A DNA stretch of 7,357 bases from DASUFH01 sp036274645. Its GTDB lineage: Bacteria > Acidobacteriota > Terriglobia > 20CM-2-55-15. Positions 5,779 through 7,357 of the stretch are shown piece after piece. The stretch is taken from positions 1 through 7,357 of the forward strand of contig DASUFH010000442.1 in assembly GCA_036274645.1 (NCBI GenBank). Direction: 5' to 3'. Each line of letters starts with the position of its first letter. Position 1 is the first letter of the stretch. Under the pieces are notes generated by a model. That model saw only the letters and a program-made list of their open reading frames with translations, was not told the origin of the DNA and made no database searches. A program made the translations under genes and the position numbers.

Positions 5779-7299
5779 CTACTTGCCCTTGCGTTCTCCG
5801 ACCACCCACAAGTAGGACGCGGTGCGCAGAAAGAGCTGCCCTTCGGAAACCGCGACGGTGCTCAGGCAGTACGGCGAACAGTCGTCGGCCAGCGAATTCG
5901 ACGACAGGAGCTCGAAACGCGGTCCGGAACGAAAGACGGATGTCAGTCCCGTGTCTTCCGTCGTGACATAGATCTTGCCGTCGGCAAGAACGGGGGATGC
6001 GCTGTATGTCCCCGATGGCAGCCGTTGCGGTCCGTAGACGGTCTTGCCGGTCTTCACATCGAGCGCAAACACGACGCCGTTGTCGCGCACGATGTAAAGC
6101 AATTCTCCATCACTGACCGGTGTGGGCACGTCAGGGCCCTGTGCGAACTGCCACACGATGTGGCTGCGCGCGACATCGCCGCGGCCGCCCGGCCGGATGG
6201 CGGTCAGCGGATTGTTTCGACTTGGCGCGATGATGAGGTCTCCCACGGCCGTGGGTGACGCGATGAGCCGGTAGCTGCGATCGTTCGTCGGATTCAGCAC
6301 ATCAGCGCGCCAGTATTCCTGGCCGGTGTCCGGACTGTGGCCTGAAATCACGTCACCGCCGGTGATGATCAGCTCGGCCCGGCCGTTGGCTTCGATCCAG
6401 GTGGGTGTGGTGTAGGAATCCGGCGATTCGTCGATCGCGTTCGTATGCCGCTCGACCCGCCAGATCGTCTTCCCGGTCATCTTGTCGATCTTCAGCAGGT
6501 ACGAAGGATCGTCGGTCTTCATGCCGTGAAGGACCTGCAGGTACAGCGCATTGCCCTGGAGCAGCGGCGAGGACGCGTATCCCCAGTTCAGTCCGAACGG
6601 CCCGTAGTCGTCCTGGATACTGCGGGCCCAGATTTCCTTTCCCGCGAAGTCGAACGCCTTCAGCGCCCCGACGCCGGTCATGACCCAGACGTGTTGACCG
6701 TCGGTCACCGGCGAGGGCGTGGACATGTTCTGCTTGCGCTCCATGTGATTGTTGTTCGCAAGCGGACGTTTCCAGGCCACGGTCTGGGTTTTGCGATCCA
6801 CCGCCCACAGTTCCAGTGTTCCGCTGTTCGACTGCGTGGCGACGTTCAGGAAGATCATGTCTCCCCAGACAATCGGTGTGGAACCGCTGTAGGCCGGCAG
6901 CGGAAGTTTCCAGGCCACGTTCTGTTCGTCGAATTCGGCGCATCCCAGCGGCGTAATTGGCCGTCCTTCCAGCCCTCCGCCAAAGTTGCCCCCGCCACGC
7001 TGCCCGCCGCCACGACCACCACGACCCTGGGCGACCAGGTTATTGCCACGCCCACCCGTCCCGCCCCGTCCGCCCCGATTGCCGCCGCCGCGTCCCGTCG
7101 CGCGCCCGCCGGCCTGCCCGCCGTTCTGGTTTGCCGGCGCGGAAGCCACTGTGCACTTCGCGCCCCAGGTTACGGGCAGTCCGGTTTCGTTGCTGACACT
7201 GTTTCGCGAGGGGCCGCGCCAGCTGGGCCAGTTGTCGGCGGTGGCGGTCCCCGCCGCAAGCACCGCCACGGATGCGATCAGTACGAGTTGACTACGCAT
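5779..7299 (-). CDS. Exported PQQ-like beta-propeller repeat protein with Gly/Arg-rich insert
   Basis: This 506-residue protein resembles bacterial PQQ-binding-like (PQQ/WD40-like) beta-propeller proteins. A Sec signal peptide occupies about residues 1-21, with cleavage likely after A19-T20-A21. It is followed by W-P-S-W-R-G-P at 24-30, a typical mature N-terminus of these proteins. Propeller strand signatures recur: W-K-L-P-L-P (130-135), S-T-P-I-V-W-G-D near 140-147, L-W-A-V-D-R-K-T near 164-171, L-L-K-I-D-K-M-T-G-K-T near 268-278 and F-A-L-D-V-K-T-G-K-T near 411-420. Between W45 and the first W-K blade lies a Gly/Arg-rich stretch (60-109). I see no clear quinoprotein catalytic residues or haem motif, so it may be a binding or scaffold protein rather than a dehydrogenase. 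Four cysteines (C49, C120, C474, C478) could form disulfides after export. TAAGGAGG lies 11 nt ahead of the ATG. It converges on the glucosidase operon and is probably separately regulated. The exact role is unknown. Confidence 0.9.
   Translation of the reverse strand: MRSQLVLIASVAVLAAGTATADNWPSWRGPSRNSVSNETGLPVTWGAKCTVASAPANQNGGQAGGRATGRGGGNRGGRGGTGGRGNNLVAQGRGGRGGGQRGGGNFGGGLEGRPITPLGCAEFDEQNVAWKLPLPAYSGSTPIVWGDMIFLNVATQSNSGTLELWAVDRKTQTVAWKRPLANNNHMERKQNMSTPSPVTDGQHVWVMTGVGALKAFDFAGKEIWARSIQDDYGPFGLNWGYASSPLLQGNALYLQVLHGMKTDDPSYLLKIDKMTGKTIWRVERHTNAIDESPDSYTTPTWIEANGRAELIITGGDVISGHSPDTGQEYWRADVLNPTNDRSYRLIASPTAVGDLIIAPSRNNPLTAIRPGGRGDVARSHIVWQFAQGPDVPTPVSDGELLYIVRDNGVVFALDVKTGKTVYGPQRLPSGTYSASPVLADGKIYVTTEDTGLTSVFRSGPRFELLSSNSLADDCSPYCLSTVAVSEGQLFLRTASYLWVVGERKGK
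6973..7122 (-). repeat. Low-complexity Gly/Arg-rich coding tract (residues 60-109)
   Basis: In these 50 codons of the PQQ-like gene I count 27 glycines and 8 arginines, with Asn, Gln, Ala and Thr between and no acidic residues. Units such as G-R-G-G and N-R-G-G recur irregularly, giving degenerate DNA repeats rich in C-C-G-C-C on the + strand. The tract interrupts the region between the mature N-terminus and the first clear propeller blade, where most relatives I know of have only a short linker. It is probably a flexible, positively charged exposed segment. Confidence 0.85.
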
Positions 7300-7310
7300 A
7301 ATCCAGAGCG

Positions 7311-7318
7311 CCTCCTTA
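7311..7318 (-). promoter_or_regulatory. Shine-Dalgarno site of the PQQ-like gene
   Basis: Read on the − strand this is TAAGGAGG, a full-strength ribosome site, separated from the ATG by 11 nt, slightly longer than the usual 5-9. It fixes the start, which also gives a proper signal peptide. The 58 nt upstream within the window show no convincing promoter. Confidence 0.75.
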
Positions 7319-7357
7319 CGATGGATTCGAAGACGAACCGGTCTGGAAACGCACGAC

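Noticed and set aside
5728..6258. A 176-codon + strand frame over the 3' part of the PQQ-like gene
   Set aside because: It overlaps clear propeller repeats on the opposite strand and has no motif of its own.
6973..7122. A CRISPR-like or tandem DNA repeat array
   Set aside because: The repeats are irregular, lie in frame within a coding gene and have no constant spacers; they reflect Gly/Arg codons.

Overview
The window is a compact, GC-rich piece of bacterial chromosome. It holds five protein genes, with short gaps and clear Shine-Dalgarno sites ahead of all of them. I saw no tRNA, rRNA, CRISPR array, transposase or other mobile-element signature. The gene content best fits a soil-type Acidobacteriota, possibly a Vicinamibacteria-like lineage. 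The hints are a secreted PQQ-type beta-propeller protein beginning with a W-P-S-W-R-G-P-like motif, a Gly/Arg-rich stretch in that exported protein, and a secreted tandem VOC protein. This placement is an inference from style of content; Planctomycetota, Verrucomicrobiota or Gemmatimonadota cannot be excluded.

Layout. Positions 1-119 are an upstream region with no gene I can support. From 120 to 5688 four genes run on the + strand with gaps of 39, 12 and 31 nt, so they are probably one operon. They encode a 61-aa zinc-ribbon-like protein, a 515-aa GMC-family flavin oxidoreductase with a four-cysteine cluster, a 343-aa exported protein with two VOC domains, and a 906-aa cytoplasmic GH63-type glucosidase. 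A 90-nt convergent gap (5689-5778) contains a perfect 9-bp stem that could act as a two-way terminator. The − strand gene (7299 to 5779) encodes a 506-aa exported PQQ-like/WD-like beta-propeller protein, and its upstream region is cut off by the window end.

How the genes may work together. GH63 enzymes split alpha-glucosidic or related glycosidic bonds, and GMC enzymes oxidise sugars or alcohols with FAD. Together they suggest a carbohydrate or glycoside oxidation/hydrolysis module. The VOC protein and the zinc-ribbon protein have no assignable reaction. The combination is unusual, but nothing in the window proves a shared substrate. The PQQ-like gene is transcribed toward the operon and is probably a separate unit.
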